6,125 nt of DNA from Flavobacteriales bacterium UBA5422 (GTDB taxonomy: Bacteria; Bacteroidota; Bacteroidia; Flavobacteriales_D; Crocinitomicaceae): positions 28,224 to 34,348 of the forward strand of contig DHNG01000007.1 of the NCBI GenBank assembly GCA_002409405.1, in the 5' to 3' direction. The position numbers and the translations under genes are program-made. Each line of letters starts with the position of its first letter. Positions within the stretch are counted from its first letter, which is position 1. Below, one piece after another: positions 4,505-6,125 of the stretch. The notes under the pieces were generated by a model, which was not told the origin of the DNA, made no database searches, and was given only the letters and a program-made list of their open reading frames with translations.

Positions 4505-6125
4505 CTACCTTAGAATATTAACATGCCCCACAAATGATTTACGCTCACCTGTTGCAGCCGTTTTTACTTCAATTTTCCATGTATATGTCCCTTCCTGACA
4601 CACATGTCCGTCTGCACCATATGTTCCTGCCCATCCAATTGACGCATCATGCGATTCAAAGATTAATTCTCCCCAACGGTTAAAAATCAACAACGTATAA
4701 TCGTATGGATCATATCCATAGGTAAAGACAGGAGTAAATACGTTATTGTATTGGTCTCCATCCGGTGTAAATGTGTTTGGAATGTAGAACAGTAGTTCTT
4801 CTTTCACTGTAACATCTGCGTATGCTGTATCCACACATCCTGCATTAGAAGAAGCAACCAGCATAATCGTATAGGTAGCAGTTGATCCGTTTGGAAATTC
4901 GTGAACCGGAGAATCTGCTGTAGAAGGCGTCGATCCATCCCCGAACGTCCAGAAATATGAATCTGCATACAACGATTCATTGACCATTTGTGATTCAGAA
5001 TTATAAGAAGTCAACTGATCCGGATTCGGATAAAAACTTGCAATCGGTTGTGGCTCTACACACACATAATCAGCTAATGTCAGTGTATTGGAACATCCTT
5101 CCGGTGTACTTACAACCAATGTTACATCATAACATCCTGGTTGATCAAATACGGTAGAAACAGTTCCGCATCCCTCAACAACATCTCCGTTTTCAAAGTA
5201 CCAGGTACAATTTGTCAGATTTCCTGTTGAATTATTCGTAAACGTCGGTGTTACCGGATTACATCCATATAAATTCTGTCCTTCAATATCCACAACCGGA
5301 ATCGGAACAACTGTGACGGTCACCTGATCTGAATTTTCACAACCGTGGATGTCTGTTCCTTCAACCGTATAAGTAGTTGTACCCGCAGGAGTAAATTGTA
5401 CTCCGTCCGTAACATTATTATTCCATTCATACGTTGCTGCACCAGATCCTGACAGTGTAACAGGCTGCCCCGCACATACAGAAAAATCATTTCCTGCAGA
5501 CACTATCGGTAAAGCGTGAATGGTTACCATTGTTGCAATATTCTGACTTTGGCTACATCCGTAAATACTTCCTTCTTCCACATGTGTAATCGTATAAATA
5601 AATTCTCCTACAACATTTGTTGGTACTTGTAATGTCACTGCAGATCCTGTAGAAGTTGCATATTGATCTGTACCTCCGTTCACGTTGTACGTAAATGTGT
5701 ATGGAGTATCTCCGTTTGCTCCTGTTAACTGGACTTCAGGTAACACGTTATCCTGGAAACAAGCTTCAACAGGGTTTGAAATAGTTGCTACAGGAAGCTG
5801 TCTGATAATAATCGTCTCGATATGACTGATCACTCTGTTACATCCCGTCGCAGGGTCAGACACATTAATTAATTCATAAACGTATGTTCCCGGAACAGCA
5901 CTTGATTGCGTCACATTTGCACTGTTCGAACCTGATGTTGTGATCGTCTGCGGTGCTCCACCATTAATGGTATATGTAAACGTATATGTTCCTGAACTAT
6001 TCGTTCCTGTAAAGGTAATAACCGGAGCTGTGTCATCCTGACAAACGGTGATTGATCCGGCACTGGTTGCATCCGGCATTGGATTCACAGTCACCGCTGC
6101 TGTACCTGTTTGCGGTTGACCACAT
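4505..6125 (-). CDS. Large T9SS-secreted surface protein with Ig/PKD-like repeats and gliding-motility C-terminal domain, C-terminal part
   Basis: The frame stays open from the stop at 4505 to the window edge, giving about 539 residues of the C-terminus; the true start and signal peptide lie outside. The residue at 6094 is an internal GTG, not a start, because the frame runs on upstream as CGQPQTGTAA. Counting from 6094, two tandem repeats of about 95 residues occupy 7-196. They share PYTFTY/TYTFTY, INGG/VNGG and a closing Cys-containing strand. An Ig-like domain with CAGQPVTLSGSG follows (about 199-266), then a PKD-like region (267-350) and a second PKD-like domain with FWTFGDGS (381-388). 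The last ~95 residues start at FYIPNTFTPDGDQYNNVF and contain IFNRWGELIFES and a final FVGHVNILR. These are hallmarks of the Bacteroidota type B T9SS sorting domain (CHU_C/gliding motility-associated C-terminal family), which directs export through the outer membrane. The likely role is a cell-surface or secreted adhesin-like protein; its ligand is unknown. Confidence 0.92.
   Translation of the reverse strand, partial: CGQPQTGTAAVTVNPMPDATSAGSITVCQDDTAPVITFTGTNSSGTYTFTYTINGGAPQTITTSGSNSANVTQSSAVPGTYVYELINVSDPATGCNRVISHIETIIIRQLPVATISNPVEACFQDNVLPEVQLTGANGDTPYTFTYNVNGGTDQYATSTGSAVTLQVPTNVVGEFIYTITHVEEGSIYGCSQSQNIATMVTIHALPIVSAGNDFSVCAGQPVTLSGSGAATYEWNNNVTDGVQFTPAGTTTYTVEGTDIHGCENSDQVTVTVVPIPVVDIEGQNLYGCNPVTPTFTNNSTGNLTNCTWYFENGDVVEGCGTVSTVFDQPGCYDVTLVVSTPEGCSNTLTLADYVCVEPQPIASFYPNPDQLTSYNSESQMVNESLYADSYFWTFGDGSTPSTADSPVHEFPNGSTATYTIMLVASSNAGCVDTAYADVTVKEELLFYIPNTFTPDGDQYNNVFTPVFTYGYDPYDYTLLIFNRWGELIFESHDASIGWAGTYGADGHVCQEGTYTWKIEVKTAATGERKSFVGHVNILR
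5507..6125 (-). repeat. Tandem ~95-residue repeats within the surface protein
   Basis: Two complete units, encoded at about 6076-5795 and 5794-5507, and the tail of a third at 6125-6074 are tandem copies of one Ig-like module. Each unit ends in an alignable 17-residue strand: CGQPQTGTAAVTVNPMP, CNRVISHIETIIIRQLP and CSQSQNIATMVTIHALP. The same order of elements recurs in each complete unit: an early Cys (VCQDD/ACFQD), an FTG/LTG strand, a YTFTY hairpin, an NGG turn, a GTYVYEL/GEFIYTI strand and a late Cys. Identity is moderate, so these are old duplications, and more units probably lie beyond the window. Confidence 0.75.

Noticed and set aside
5507..6076. Protein-level repeats considered as a DNA tandem array, CRISPR or mobile element
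   Set aside because: The similarity is at protein level with moderate identity and domain-sized period; there are no short identical direct repeats with unique spacers and no transposase.
6092..6094. GTG at 6094 as the start of the surface-protein gene
   Set aside because: The frame continues upstream to the window edge with sequence matching the end of a preceding repeat unit, so this is an internal valine.

Overview
All genes in this window lie on the minus strand, and the window reads as chromosome of a member of the Bacteroidota, most likely Flavobacteriales or a close relative. Three signs support this. The right-hand gene ends in a gliding-motility/type IX secretion (T9SS type B) C-terminal domain behind Ig/PKD-like repeats. 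Two intergenic regions carry the Bacteroidota -7 promoter motif TAnnTTTG. Shine-Dalgarno sequences are weak or absent. The genus cannot be fixed from the sequence alone.

Layout in the direction of transcription (right to left): (1) 6125-4505, the C-terminal part of a large secreted, repeat-rich surface protein, closed by a clear intrinsic terminator at 4441-4483. (2) 4382-3378, a GTG-started gene for a ribulose-phosphate 3-epimerase-like barrel fused to a CBS-domain pair. (3) A 186-bp gap with a promoter, a 14-bp palindrome and weaker inverted repeats. (4) 3191-2193, a type I-beta DAHP synthase. (5) 2189-1521, a KdsC-like HAD phosphatase with an unusual N-terminal extension. (6) 1484-255, a Lys1/alanine-dehydrogenase-type NAD(P)-dependent oxidoreductase. 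(7) 258-1, the start of a UMF1-family MFS transporter, cut by the window edge.

Genes 4 to 7 look like one operon: the gaps are 3 bp, 36 bp and an ATGA overlap, and the only recognisable promoter is upstream of gene 4. The epimerase-CBS gene has its own -7 box, which shares an 11-base motif with the DAHP synthase promoter at exactly the same distance from the start codon, so the two units may be co-expressed. DAHP synthase condenses PEP with erythrose 4-phosphate at the entry to the shikimate pathway. A pentose-phosphate epimerase-like protein and a KdsC-like sugar-acid phosphatase beside it could mean either that precursor supply is coupled to aromatic synthesis, or that a non-canonical 3-deoxy-ulosonate route is present. 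The second reading is a hypothesis.

The plus strand shows no convincing gene. The most interesting items are the epimerase-CBS fusion with altered active-site loops, the KdsC-like protein with an HTH-like N-terminus, and the matched promoters that link them.
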